Shown: in pieces, positions 11,952-23,800 of the stretch
How the letters are laid out: each line of letters opens with the position of its first letter
Position numbering within the stretch: position 1 is the first letter of the stretch
DNA from: Mallotus nudiflorus
Taxonomy: Eukaryota > Streptophyta > Magnoliopsida > Malpighiales > Euphorbiaceae
Length of the DNA: 64,000 nucleotides
NCBI GenBank assembly: GCA_947683625.1
Contig: CANTUR010000039.1
Span: 744,001 to 808,000 of the forward strand
Reading direction: 5' to 3'
The notes under the pieces: generated by a model
Databases searched by the model: none
Seen by the model: the letters and a program-made list of their open reading frames with translations, nothing else
What the model was told of the DNA's origin: nothing
Program-made: the position numbers and the translations under genes

Positions 11952-14134
11952 GCTAAATAGGGAAAATTTTAAAATTTTGCTCAACATAACCCTTGATATT
12001 CTAATCCCTAGGATCCAATTTGCATTTAACATATAGCTAATACATAAACCATCATAAATGTAAGAAATAATCAACTTAGAAATTCTAAGTTTTAAGAAAA
12101 CTTACTAATTCCCAAGGTTGGTGTGGACCACAATTAATCTACTGAAATGGTTGGCACCGTTGATTTAACTATTGAATCAACTCTTTAAGTCTCCCAATTG
12201 TGAGACCTCTAGCTTAAAACACCAAGCTTCAATAAATCTCCTTCTTGTATTGATCAAGTAGTAGCAAGAACCCTCTCTTAATAACCCTTAGGATACTTGC
12301 ACTAAATGATCCTTATAATAACTCTTGAGTTCTGTATATATGTATTTCTTTTTCTTTTTGTCTCTTGTGTCTCTTTTTATCCCTGTGTCTCTTTTATGTC
12401 TCTACACTTTCTCTACATTCATTCCTTATAAATTATCTTATCACCAATTAATATTAGTAACCCTTAAAGATATATGTGATAAGTTATGAGTGTAGAGAAA
12501 AGGAGGCTCCTAGTCATATGACCCATTAGATCATATTCAACCACTTGGCATATATATATGCACTAATGTAGCATGATGACAAATGGCAATAAGAATTATA
12601 TAGAAAAGATACCCATATAATTCTCTACATCCATGCTCACAATGTCCATGTGATGTCAACTCTAATGTAGTCAAAATCAACAATGTCAAATAAGACAAAT
12701 TTGACTACATTTATTTAATAGACATAGGCTTGGTTATTGGACCAACTTTTGGTCCTAGCCCAATCCATTAATCAAATGGGTCAAAACAAGATTCTTGGGC
12801 TTTGGATTAATCTTTAGTCCAAAACTCTTTTGAGCGAAGGTGCATACACTTGGGTCATTACTCCAAATCTAATAGAAACAACATATATCTATTATTAATG
12901 TAATTTCTTAATTTAATATCTCATATTAAGTAAGCACAAATTAACAATTAAACCCTTCTTTAAAATTAGATTTCAAGATATGCTAGAATCATTGCTTTAA
13001 AAAAGAATCCAATTTCATTAATCTTAGTTATTGATTAAACTCTTTAATCAATAATTAGATTAATACAAAAATAGATTTGGTAAAACCTTTTAGGTATGAC
13101 TTACTAGGTTTATGTCTAATTGGCAATGAGAAGATAATATCAATACTTAATATTATTTGAAACTCCTTTTAAGTCTAAACGTGAAAATCCCAATTATTCA
13201 CATTTAGTTCTTATGTTATGAGTGACCCCTAGCATCTATATCACAACTACCCAATTAGATATGAATGTAGTTATTACTTCACATGAACCCTTTTGGTTAT
13301 AATTATCGTGCACTAAAATCCCTTCATTAAAAGATCCCAATATAGCCTAGAGTCAAGGATAAGTCAAACTCTAATAACTGTATCATATTATCTCATCTCA
13401 AGTTTTATCTCTTAATAAAACATAACAAATACTAGAAACTCTTTCAAACTATTATGTTTGTCTTGGCTAGGAACTCTTTCATCAAGAAAAGACTTAGATA
13501 GCATAGGATCTTATCCTAATTCACTCCAAGTAATGAATCCCATCTTGGTCAAACACTCATCCCTACATTTAACTAACTAGAGCCACTACACGCCATATAC
13601 TTATGTGCAAGTAACACAAGTATATAAGCAGTAACAAACTCTAACCACTTAAATGTGGATGACCATGTCACCTTAGGTCAAAGGACTATATGCACCATTA
13701 TGACCTAGATTGTGATTGTTGACTACAAGTGAATATCCATGCGATCACGTATATAATGTCACTATTTGATCCACCCATCACATAAGTATCCACATGTCTA
13801 TTCTAATATCTCATATCAAGTAGCATAAGACTCACTACCTCCTACTATTAGTATCATATACTAATCAAGGAAAATAAATAGAGGTGATATTCTAATTAAA
13901 TATTGCCCAAATATCAATTATATGACTATGAACATTTTATAGCATATGTACTAAATAAATTTGTAGCTCATATTATCAACTCTTGATAATGAATATATTT
14001 AATATAATGCTAATGGATAAATATCGAATTAAATAAACACTTTAAATAATAGAATACTCTTTTATTGCCATTGGGATAATTTATAATGTCATTAGACATT
14101 ACAAGAATGGCACTAGGGCACATCTATGCCAACA
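11952..14134 (-). mobile_element. Solo copia LTR, minus strand, flanked by CAAAT
   Basis: On the minus strand the LTR starts TGTTGGCATAG (right edge 14134) and ends TTTAGCA (left edge about 11952). CAAAT stands at 11947-11951 and again at 14135-14139, a target duplication of 4-5 bp (one base is shared with the LTR end). No internal region is present, so this is a solo LTR of about 2.18 kb. Relatives lie at 16079-17583 (minus), 17835-19941 (plus), 25550-26037 (minus) and 33007-35092 (plus). It interrupts the extra ORF of the Sirevirus-like element. Confidence 0.82.
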
Positions 14135-14139
14135 CAAAT

Positions 14140-14400
14140 GAGCCTTCGTGGGTTGGTGGCATGTTTGATAGTATGTCATTGATGGAAACCAACTTTAATG
14201 CTTATTTTGATCAAGTGGAAAACCATTTCAATAATCAATTTGATCAAGTGGATAATCATTTCACTCATTTGTAATATAATATCCATTATTTATATGAGCA
14301 ACAAAGCTATCAATGCCAATGGGCACCCTTCTCCCATCCCTCAACTCAAGGAGGCAATGAAGATCAAGGTTTTAGTGGTGATGGAGATTATCAAGCCTAG
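14140..14400 (+). pseudogene. Extra ORF downstream of Sirevirus-like pol, part 2
   Basis: Directly after the solo LTR's right target duplication the frame reads GMFDSMSLMETNFNAYF and then twice a FDQV-NHFNN-like phrase, up to a stop near 14271. In-frame words continue (LYEQQSYQCQWAPF) to about 14400. The repeated acidic-aromatic pattern resembles C-terminal parts of extra ORFs in Sirevirus-type elements. It is the continuation of the 10879-11946 ORF. Confidence 0.45.
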
Positions 14401-14940
14401 TGTCTTTAGAATTTCCTTTCTTTTCATCCATTTCTCTTATGTTTTTCTTTTTTTATGTCTCTCTTCTTTTGCATTTTATGGACTATATATCTTTATGTCT
14501 TTGTTGTTTATATCTTTTAATATTATATTATTGTTTATGTCAATTTATTTGGAATGCTTTTGTTATGAAGTTAAGTCTTTTAGTATTTTTTTCTCATTTT
14601 CCTCTCTATTTCTTTTAAGTTCAATAAAAGGGCTAGAAGAATAAGATTTTGAATGATGAATTAATGACTTAATTATTTTTTAATTTGATGGTTAAATTTA
14701 TATGCATATTCGAAGCCTTATTGGAATATTTGAATGACTAAATGATTATATTCATTACAAGCCTTTTAAATAAATATCCTATGTCTTTAAATGCTAAATT
14801 ATTTTTTAAACCACCCAAGCATATGTTAAGGGGGAGAATATTAAAATTTTGAAACCCTTAGTATATGTTGAGGGTGAGCATTTACACATACTTGCACTTA
14901 TGATTTTTTTTATTATCATTCAAAATTGTTTGTCAAAGTC
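14401..14940 (+). mobile_element. Sirevirus-like element, non-coding 3' region
   Basis: A T-rich stretch (14400-14620) gives hydrophobic chance frames, followed by A+T-rich DNA. A GTTAAGGGGGAGAAT-type purine run at about 14826-14840 precedes the real polypurine tract. No gene is supported. Confidence 0.45.
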
Positions 14941-14953
14941 AAAAAGGGGGAGA
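14941..14953 (+). other. Polypurine tract of the Sirevirus-like element
   Basis: AAAAAGGGGGAGA immediately precedes the 3' LTR. The run of A then G followed by AGA is typical of Sirevirus-like copia elements. Confidence 0.8.
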
Positions 14954-16078
14954 TTATAGAACATTTGCATGATCAATAGTTAATCTATCCTTATTTTGGC
15001 TTTAAAAAACATTTTTGAACCATTAATTCTCTTTGTGTAAGTGTGATTATAAGCATAGGTACCTAATTACACTCATTGAAAGCAATGTTAATTTACGATG
15101 CTTTAAGTCAAGTTTGAGGTCATTCTACACACATTTGAAGCTTTCAAATATGCCTACACATATCCCCTAAGGCAAGGTAAATGAACCGACAAAGGAGGTT
15201 GTTCAGAGCCAAAATGGTCATCTTTTCTTGAGGCCAACTTACTCTAACAATCTGAGTAGACAATGAGCATACCCTTATGGTCCTGAGCCTATGCTCATGG
15301 TCTCGACGTGTCTCATGCCTAAATTAAAGGAGAGAGGGCTGATACACTCACAATCCCGATCAGACTGTGAGTGTCACCAATTGTCACTTTTATAAGCAAC
15401 AGTCATATTTTTCAATGCTCACAATCCTGAGCCTATGCTCAAAGTCCGAAGCATTTGATTCTTGCAAAAGCAGAAAATGCATTTAATGAAGAAGAAAGAG
15501 GTTGGGAATGAATTTAGTGACATCCAACAACCATTTTTCACTCTCCAACTATAAATTCAAGACCTAGAACTTCATTTAAGAAGTTACACAAGTTGGTTGA
15601 GCAATTAAAATTCTTTGAACAATTTTCTCTACTCTTAAAATTCTCAATTGTATTTAAGTGTTGGTTGTGTGCTAGGTGAGCTCTCTTCTTCATCTTCTTT
15701 CTTGGGTTGAAAAAGGGAAGTGAGAAGTTAATGCTAATGGTTTAGGTTCAAGTGTAAGCCTCAAAACACTTCTGATTGATTATTGTTTAGAGCTTAGCCT
15801 TCAAAAGCTCATTGTGGTATAAAGGTTAGAGTTAAGCCACAATACTTTTATAAACTCAATCTAGATTAATAATATTGGAGTGGGTGTTAAAAATCCTAAC
15901 TTTTAGATAAGTTAGGTGGAGACATAGATTTATTCATGAATCGAACTCCTTAAAGTTTGGTTGTTGAGTCTTCTTTTGATCTTTCATCTAAACTCTTCTA
16001 TAATCCTTGATTAAGTCTTAATTTTCATTTAATTTTTAATTTGACCTATTCACCCCTCCCCCTCTAGGGCCTCTTTCA
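14954..16078 (+). mobile_element. 3' LTR of the Sirevirus-like element
   Basis: The LTR starts TTATAGAAC (the canonical TG has changed) after the polypurine tract and ends CCCCTCTAGGGCCTCTTTCA. The CACCCCTCCCCCTCTAG block just before the end is a common Sirevirus LTR ending. Its first 190 bp match 8051-8243. The word TCCTGAGCCTATGCTCA occurs twice (15281 and 15425). The length is about 1125 bp. No clean target duplication is seen. Confidence 0.78.
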
Positions 16079-17583
16079 CGTGCTTATGACACATTTCTAT
16101 GTTGTCAACCATTTTCTTACATTACATGTAAAGTTATGCTTATGTGGTCACCACGTCACATGCCTGGGCTTATTTAAATTTTAAATAGGCCCATTTCTAC
16201 AACATCCACTAATTATTTACATGGGCTAATCTGACGCTTAGATAAGGTCCACCTCATTAATACACATTTTTATTCAAGCCCATGTATCATCCATTAAGGT
16301 ACATGTATATGGCTCATCTTATGGCCCATATCTAAACTAGTATTAGTAGCAAATATCAATTTGGTCTTTAAACTTAACATCACACATTAAAGTAAGTCCA
16401 AATTAATATTTATTAGTCCTAACATTTGAATTAGATTTTGAGATATGCTAGATCCCCAAACAAGTAAAAATCCAATTAAATTAATTTAATTAAACACTTT
16501 GATTAATTATTAAATTAATAGTTATCATCGTTGGTGCTACTCTTATGTGTATGACTTACTAGGTTCAAGTCCAAATGGCAATGGAAATAAATAATATCGA
16601 CTGTTAATATTATTGGAAAATTGTTCCAAGCTAAATGTGAAAATCCCAGTTAATCACATTTAGTTTCCATAAGTTGTGAGTGAGCATAGATGTCACGACT
16701 ACCTAATTGGAAATGAAGGCTATCTATAGATTCACAAGAACTATAGAACACAATTATCGTGCACTAAATGTCCTTTCATTATAAGATCCCAACATCAGCT
16801 AAAGTCATGGTCAGTCATACTCTAATTGCCTAAATCATATAACCTCATCTTTAATTCAATTCTCAATAAAACATGACTCATACTAGAAATGCTTTCTAGC
16901 ACTAAAACTCTTTTCGGTTAAGTTAAGTTTGACCTAGCTAGATACTCTTTCATTAAGAATAACTTAAATAACATAAGATCTTATCCCAGTTGACTTGACC
17001 AATCACTCATCCCTACATATAACCAATTAGAGCCACCACTTGCCATATACCCATACATGGCTAGCATAGGTATGTAAGTGGTAACAAACTCTAACCACAC
17101 ATATATGGATGACCATGTCACCTCTGCTTAAAGGACCATATGCACCATTATATCCAAGATAATGGTTGTTAACTAAAGTGAATTCCCATGTAATCACTTA
17201 TTTTACATCATAGTTCAGTCCACCCATCATATGAGTACCCACATGTCTATTATAATATCTCACATCAAATAGCATGAGACTCACTACCTCTCACTATTGA
17301 TATCATATACCGATCAAGGAAAATAAATAAAGATGATAGTCTATGGATTAATACTACCCTTTTATTAATCCTATGACTATGAACATTTTGTAGCATATGT
17401 ACTAAAAGAATTTATCACTCATATTCTCAACTCTTAATAATAAAATATTTTAACATAATGCTAAAGGGTAATACTCAAATAAAAAAAATACTTTATTTAA
17501 ATGAATATTTTATTACCATAAGGATAAAAGTACAATATCATTTATACTACAAGAAATAGCACTAGGGCACATCTATACTAACA
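16079..17583 (-). mobile_element. Minus-strand copia LTR, U3 half (split LTR, part 2)
   Basis: The right edge reads CTATACTAACA, so on the minus strand the LTR starts TGTTAGTATAG. The body matches the solo LTR at 11952-14134 over many words (for example GATGACCATGTCACCT, CACTAGGGCACATCTAT). The left edge abuts exactly the end of the Sirevirus-like 3' LTR, as expected if that element inserted into this LTR. See 7166-8048 for the other half. Confidence 0.7.
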
Positions 17584-17834
17584 TCGATATTATAAATAGG
17601 AATGACATTGATGCTTAATAAGTAATGAGGAATACAAGGCTTAAGGCCAAATTGGTGGCTATATAAGAATGGCAAGTACATCTCAAAAGAGATCATAGTG
17701 TATAGAAGGCCACGATCTCATATGAACACATGCTTGCCACCTAGAATGAAGGGCCTAAAAGAGGTGGCTCTACAGAAAATTTACTAGTGAACTAAGTTAT
17801 AGAATCGAATAAAGTGATGAAGTCACCTAGACCT
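17584..17834. other. Unassigned DNA between two copia LTRs
   Basis: These 251 bp lie between the start of the minus-strand LTR and the start of a plus-strand LTR of the same family. I see no polypurine tract, primer site or reading frame. It may be old target DNA or a leftover of another element. Confidence 0.4.
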
Positions 17835-19941
17835 TGTTAGTATAAGGTATGCCCTAGTGGCATTCTTGTAATTATTTAACATTGTATATAATCCCTGTGG
17901 CAATAAAATATTCTTCTAAATAAATATGTTATTTTTTTGAGTATTTATCCTTTAGTATTATGTTGAATAAATTTATTATCAAAGAGTTGATAATATGAGT
18001 TACAAATTTATTCAGTACATTTACTATAAATTATTCATAGTTGATTAATTAATATTTGGATAATATTAATTAGACTATCACCTCTGTCTATTTTCCTTAA
18101 TTGGTGTGAGAAACTAATAGTGGGAGGTAGTGAATCTCATGCTACTTGATATAAGTGATCAAAATAGACATGTGGATACTCATTGGATGGGTTAATTGAA
18201 CAGTAACATTAGTATTGTGATTGTAAGGATATTCACATATAATCAACAATCACAATGTAGATTATAATGGTGCATATAGTCCTTTGACTTGAGGTGGCAT
18301 AGTCATCCACATTTAGGTGGTTAGAGTTTATTACCGGTTACATACTTGTGTTAATCATCATATAGGTATATGGCATGTGGTGGCTCTAATTAGTTAAATG
18401 TCAGGATGAATGTTTAACCAAGATGGGATTCATTACCTAGTGTGAAATGGGATAGATCCTATACTATCTAAGTTTATTCTTGATAATCTAAGTTTATTCT
18501 TGATAAATAAATTCCTGGCTAGGATAAATACAAAATAGTCTGAAAAATAGTTTCAGTACTAGAAAGAGTTCTAGTATTTGTTGTATTTTATTAAGAATTA
18601 AAACTTAAGATGAGGTCATATAATAAAGCTATTAGAGTTTGATAATACCTTAACTCTAGGCTATATTGGGATCTTTAATGAAAGGAATTTAGTACACGGT
18701 AATTATGATCAGGTTCATGTGAATCATAATATACATTCATTTCTAATTGGGTAGTTGTGATATCGATACTAAGGGTCACTCACAGCTTATGAGAACTAAA
18801 TGTGAATAATTAGGATTTTCACATTTAGAATTGAAAAGAGTTTCAAATAATATTAAACGTTAATATTATATTTTCTCATTGCCATTTAGACATGAACCTA
18901 GTAAGTCACACCTAATAGAGTTTTATTTATTCACTATAGTATTAATCTAATTATTGATTAAAAGAGTTTAATTAATTAATCAAGATTAATAGAATTAGAT
19001 TTATGTTTTGAACAATGATTCTAGTATATCATGAAATCTAATCCAAATAAGAGTATTATTTATTAATTAATATTTAATTAATATTGGATATTAATTAATA
19101 TATATTAAATTAATAAATATATATATATATATATATATATGTTGTTATTTATTTATGGACTTATATTAATGGTCCAAATTGGTTTGGACATAGGCGAAAA
19201 TTTATTTTGGACCAAAGATTAATTAAAGTCCATAACTATGTATATGTATAATTTATTATGTAAAATAATACATTTGATGTATACTTTACATACAAATTTA
19301 TACATTAATATGTGTAGGTGGCAAGCTCAATTATTGAATTAAACAAGGTGGCATATTAATTAAGTGGATATTTCTAACGTGTGCCTAAGGTGTTATTTTT
19401 AATTATTTGGATGGTTAGGTGTATACCTAAGGTGGCTTACTTAATAATCACTTAATTCATTAATGCATACTTTTCCTTAGTGGAAAATTACTACACATAT
19501 ATCATTTGATATATCTAAGGCAAGTCAAGTGACTTGGTAAGAGAAGGGAGAGGAAAAATAATGCTTAAGTGAGTTTTTGCTTAAAGAGTTAAGTAAAATC
19601 ACTAAGTAATTTTGGTTATGATAAGATCATAAACCAAAAATAAACACAACATATACTCTATACTTGTGCTCTTAATTAAATTAGTATAAGTTACTAAGTT
19701 TAATTAACACAAGTAAGTGATAGATAAGGCTTTGGTGCTTCAAACTAGAGGCCTTACATTTGGAGGGCTAAGCATTTGATTCAAGGAATTGAACAAAAGG
19801 AAGGCTTATTCTACAATAAGTAAGTTTACAAACTTATAATTATTTAATTATTTATTTGTATATTGCTTAATTTATTTAGTTGTGTATTTCAATGCAATTT
19901 GAATCCTGGGCAAATGAAATTCTTCATTTTATGAAGGGTTA
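17835..19941 (+). mobile_element. Copia LTR, plus strand (solo or truncated)
   Basis: It starts TGTTAGTATAAGGTATGCCC and follows the same order of words as 33007-35092 to the shared 'aagggttatg' at about 19941, after which the plant-mobile-domain remnant begins. A short TA microsatellite sits at about 19119-19141. The left flank is GACCT; I find no matching copy on the right, so the 3' end may be truncated. No internal retrotransposon sequence adjoins it. Confidence 0.65.
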
Positions 19942-20855
19942 TGATGAGTCTAGCAGCATTTAGTAGAAATTAGGTCAGGAAAGTAAGCCAAGAGATAGGA
20001 TTCAGAAACCAGGTCCCCCCACTCAAGTAGTGGAAGGGTTGTCTTGTGATAATTTTTTGCAAATTTGAAAACAAACTTCATAAGAAAATACACCCTAAAA
20101 CTAACTGCTCCTTATTTGCAAAAGCCTTGGCTAATGGTAAATATTCAACACTAGCTGTAGCAAAGGAAAGACAAAAAGTATATTTACAAACTATTACCTA
20201 AAGGAAGGCTATATGTTCTTCAACAGATGGGGAACTAGATAAAGATAAATAGTGAGAAATTTCTTTAGGGTAAGAATCAAATTTCCAGAGAGATATCAGT
20301 CTCAATATATTTGGATTCATCAATCAAATAAATAGTATCATCTTTTAGGATAGGTAGTCCAGTCATTACAAAAATATCTAGTAAAGTGATGTTCATATGC
20401 CCAAAAGGGAAAACAAAGCAGTTACAGGTTGGAGACCAGATCCTAAGTGCAACTGAAAGAAGAGAGGGCTAGTAGAAGATGGGCTTCAATGTCATCTGAA
20501 TAAACTGAGAGATGCCAAGTTAATCCCATAAGAGACTGCATTTGGTCTTAAGCTTATCTACCCATTTGTTCCATTATTTGGAAGGATGTATCTAGGATTT
20601 AGGATGGGATGGAGTAGTTATACAATTGCTCAGGAAGATGAGATCTTTTTCTAAATAACTTAGGTAAGGAAGCAGAGGACCTTCTTTAGGGACAAAGCAA
20701 GAAGGATGAGCCAACAACGTGAGTGGAGTATTATTCTTGCCCCTGTAAGAAAGATTCCTAAAATTTATAAAGTAGTTTTGAGGTGGAAATGGTAAAAAGG
20801 CTAGCATGTTTAAGGAGAGTGATGAATAGTTACTTAATGTCAAGAATTTCAAGAC
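19942..20855 (-). pseudogene. Plant mobile domain (PMD) ORF, decayed
   Basis: Read on the minus strand, an N-terminal piece (20592-20852, with PLLPYLSYLEKDLIF) leads into WVDKLKTK and LGISQFIQ (about 20500-20570), then an open stretch at about 20300-20425 with FVFPFGHMNITLLDIFVMTG, then EEHIAFL, EYLPLAKAFANKEQLVLG and finally LLAYFPDLIS (about 19955). This order (W..W plus GI..I, FxxG-MTxTLxDIxxLTGLP, EEHxAFL, LAxxLAxG, GPxxLL-WxxxYFPDL) is that of the plant mobile domain known from MAIN/MAIL1 proteins and from copies inside plant transposons. Several stops and frameshifts show it is dead. It has the same orientation as the gypsy remnant at 26.4-38.2 kb, so it may have been that element's accessory ORF or belonged to a separate element. 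Confidence 0.62.
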
Positions 20856-23800
20856 ATGGACATACCTCTATATCTTTGATGATCATAAGCTTCATTTCTT
20901 ATAAAAATGAAGAATTTTTTATATGAGTAAGTAGATGAAAATTGTTAGTGAATGGAGCTTTAATTGAGCAAATAAAATATATATACCTCGATATCATCCA
21001 TATCTTCCCTAGAAAGAACTGGAGTCTCAAGAGTAAGGGCAAAGTGCAAAGCCATTAACTAGTTATGGCAAACATTTTTAAAGGTTAATTAAAAGATTTA
21101 ATAAGAAAATTGAAGACAAGAAGGTGTGAATAATACCTACTCTATTGTGAAGTCCATGCGAGTAGTATCTAAGACTAATGGAGTTGGAAGATGCCTTGAA
21201 GCATCTAAAGACTGTGTGTTCATTTTTATCAAGACAAATAGACAATGAGAAAGATGTAGACAATTTAAGTTCAAGATAAGATAAAAAAATCCCTACGGTG
21301 TATAGTAAAATTAAGAACAAATAAATAATTGCATAATTACTAGGCAAGGAAATCACAAATAGAGGCTAAATCTACCATTAATTTGGCCTTAAAATAATTA
21401 GTCCTTGGAATATGATGGGCTATGCAAGTAGATGTTATTTTTTCATAAATAAGTAAAAATGAATATAGGTGATTACAGATTTCTAAACCACATGTTATTT
21501 TGCAATGGTGCACTAACATCTTACTAGCCATCACTAGTTAAACAAGTAGAATTTACACAGAAATACATGAAGAGCCTTTTCCTTAAGAAATTTGACATAT
21601 AGAAAGAAGAAATTTGGTTAACTAAAGGAAAATTATCTATAAGATAAATTAAATGGATAAATCCCAGGAGAATAAATTTTGGCAAATCCTTGCCAAAATA
21701 AATTTAGCAAATCAATCATAAAGGAATAAGGTAGTGCATTTTAATGATTTTCCTTAAGGCAAACGAGGTGAATTCTTAGGAGGATGTAAGATAAAGGTCC
21801 TAAATAAATTTATTTTATCTTAAAAGGCTACGATAATTTTAGTTTGGGAAATAAATCACACATGAAATTTTATGGGTTGCCTAAGAATGTGTAAATTTTA
21901 AAGAGCATATAGATTTGGCTAAAATTTGATGAATATGACTTTCAAAATAAAATATTTCCATGATACTGGGCTTGGCAAATGCATTTCTAAGTCCTTGTGC
22001 CTTAACAGACTAAATGTTAATAATGAGCTTGGAGTCAAAAATGAAATGGTTCTAGCAAGTGATGTTAACTTAGCAATTTTTCATGAGTTTGGAAACTAAT
22101 GGAAATTTTGCTAAAATATTTTCAAATTTTAAGAACAAGAGCAAATATCAATATGATTATGGAAGTGATACTAAAAATGGTTAAACATGGCTTATAGAAG
22201 TATAGCATAATAAGACTCACCAATAATTAAAAGAAATAATTTTAGGTACAATTGTCAAAACAAAGGCAAGAAATAATTGAAGCATAAATTGTATTTTTAT
22301 TTTGACTATAAAAGCCAACACTATGCTTAAAATGAAATTCTTAGTTTGAAGAGCCAATAATAATGTTTCTCCTAGTCTTATTTTAGCACCTTATGCTAAA
22401 ATAAAGTTTTGTGGAAGGGTAAAATTGAAAAAGTGTTTTATATTTCAGCTAAAGGTTTGGAAAAGAGTTAAAAACTAAGCGAAAGTCACATTTTTTAATT
22501 AATTAAGACATAAAGGTTTAGAACAAGTGGTAATCATACTTACAAAGGGCCAATAAATAATTGGCCAAAGCTAGGTTAGTTAAATTATTGGCCAGAAATG
22601 ACTATTTACTCCAAGACACCCATGAATAATCAAAGCAAACAAATTTGGCAAAATTTATGCTAAAAATAAATTACCAAAATCTAAATGTTTGGATAAAATA
22701 AACAAAATAAGTAAATTTTGGTTAAAGAAGAAAGCGAGGGTTAGGCACCAATTTAAATGTCAAGCTAACTTGAAAGTAAAATGGTTAAATTTATTTTTGG
22801 CTTAAGAAGTTAGTATTAATATAGTGACCTTTAAAGCTAACCTAAATATGGCCATAACAAGAACATAAATTTTAGCCATATCGGGCTAAAAGTGAAAGCT
22901 AAAAATTAGTGCACAAAATTTAACTAAAATGATGTGATATTTTTAAAGCCAAATTTTCTTCACCACACTAAAATTTCAATATTTTGATTAAAAATGATTT
23001 GGCTATATAACAAGTTAAGTTGGCATTGCTCCTGCGCATGAAAGTACATGGTAATTAGCCAAGTAAATGGGTTGCAAGAATTAAAAGGGCCAAGACATGT
23101 ATGAATTTTTTTGTTAAAATGAGTGTCCTTGCAATCTTAGAATGATAGCTTATTTTGGCAAAAAGATTGTCAAAACAAAGCCAGAATAAAAGTTATTAAC
23201 AAGGCAAATGAGCAAGATTAATAAAATCTAATTTTCGGTTAAAATTTCTACACATCTTAAAGCATTCATTAAGTGAAAAAAACAACCAAGGTCATAGCAC
23301 TTAGCCAAACAAGCATTTTAATTTCTCTAAAGATTAAAGGCTAATTATTATTAATACAACAAGATTTCATAAATAAATAGTTGAATTACAATACATGATT
23401 TATTTGACTAGAGGCAATATAAATAATGCCAAAATAAAATTATTTTTAGCTAATTATTAAACTCACAAACAAATTCAAAGGAAAGATACATGAATAAATT
23501 TCGGCTAGAATCATGGTAATGCAATTTTTGTGAGCAATGTCAAAATGAATATAATTTTTTGCTGAATATTCTTCACAGAGTCAAATATATTACAAGCACT
23601 AAGTCATAAGCCATAAATCAAGAGTAATGAATTTCAAAAATAAATTCTCAAATAATACAAGACTTATATAGAAAATAAATTACCTCTTTTATGCTTTTGA
23701 AAAAAGGTGTGGAGAAAAATTTATCTTTAGAAATTGATCCAAAATTGCTCAAAGAATTTGCAAAATTGCAAATCCAGTGATTGGAGTTTAGGCAACTGTA

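Noticed and set aside
14198..14644. 148-residue frame with a hydrophobic C-terminal half, at first suggestive of an envelope membrane anchor
   Set aside because: The hydrophobic part comes from a T-rich non-coding stretch and is in a different frame from the ORF words (FDQV-NHF).
17835..19941. Complete retrotransposon between the minus LTR (16079-17583) and the plus LTR (17835-19941)
   Set aside because: The LTRs are in opposite orientation and only 251 bp lie between, without PBS or polypurine tract.
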